A stretch of DNA of 64,000 nt, taken from an uncultured beta proteobacterium (GTDB lineage Bacteria > Pseudomonadota > Gammaproteobacteria > Burkholderiales > Burkholderiaceae). The DNA is taken from NCBI GenBank assembly GCA_903900805.1, contig CAIUOP010000055.1:1-64000 (forward strand). The letters are read 5' to 3'. Positions 63,902 through 64,000 of the stretch are shown one piece after another (position 1 is the stretch's first letter; every line of letters begins with the position of its first letter). The notes under the pieces were generated by a model. That model saw only the letters and a list, made by a program, of their open reading frames with translations, was not told the DNA's origin and ran no database searches. A program made the position numbers and the translations under genes.

Positions 63902-64000
63902 GGAAACATCCTCTTCGATGGTCGGATGTATAAGAATATAGCTTAAATTGAGAAAAACTACTGCAGGCCCCTAAGGCCGGGCTTAAGCTAAACCAAAAGC

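Overview
The left ~21.3 kb is one end of a purple-bacterial photosynthesis gene cluster (PGC). It reads, with the left edge cutting pufB: pufB(partial) < small ORF < bchZ < bchY < bchX < bchC < crtF < crtE < bchH | bchI > bchD > | < bchO < alpha/beta hydrolase | light-dependent protochlorophyllide reductase (LPOR) > | < bchL < bchB < bchN. The remaining ~43 kb is ordinary betaproteobacterial chromosome. It carries an ABC exporter, an orphan MCP/CheA/CheW module, two toxin-antitoxin pairs, a sugar/hydroxy-acid catabolic region rich in Bug-type (TctC) binding proteins, SOS-controlled umuDC, an AddAB-like helicase/nuclease, trxA, rho, rpmE2, a MATE exporter, a lipoprotein cluster with LpoB, dsbB, and others. 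The gene content fits a Polynucleobacter-like aerobic anoxygenic phototroph (Burkholderiales); that assignment is inference. The most interesting observations are: (i) a plant/cyanobacterial-type LPOR inside the same cluster as the dark-operative enzyme BchNBL; (ii) a 48-aa ORF, absent from the supplied track, translationally coupled between bchZ and pufB and not resembling PufQ; (iii) an 18-bp TGT-N12-ACA palindrome between bchH and bchI that supplies a TTGACA -35 hexamer on both strands; (iv) a second, membrane-anchored alpha/beta hydrolase paired with bchO; (v) a chemosensory module with no visible response regulator. No tRNA, rRNA, CRISPR array or transposase was recognised.
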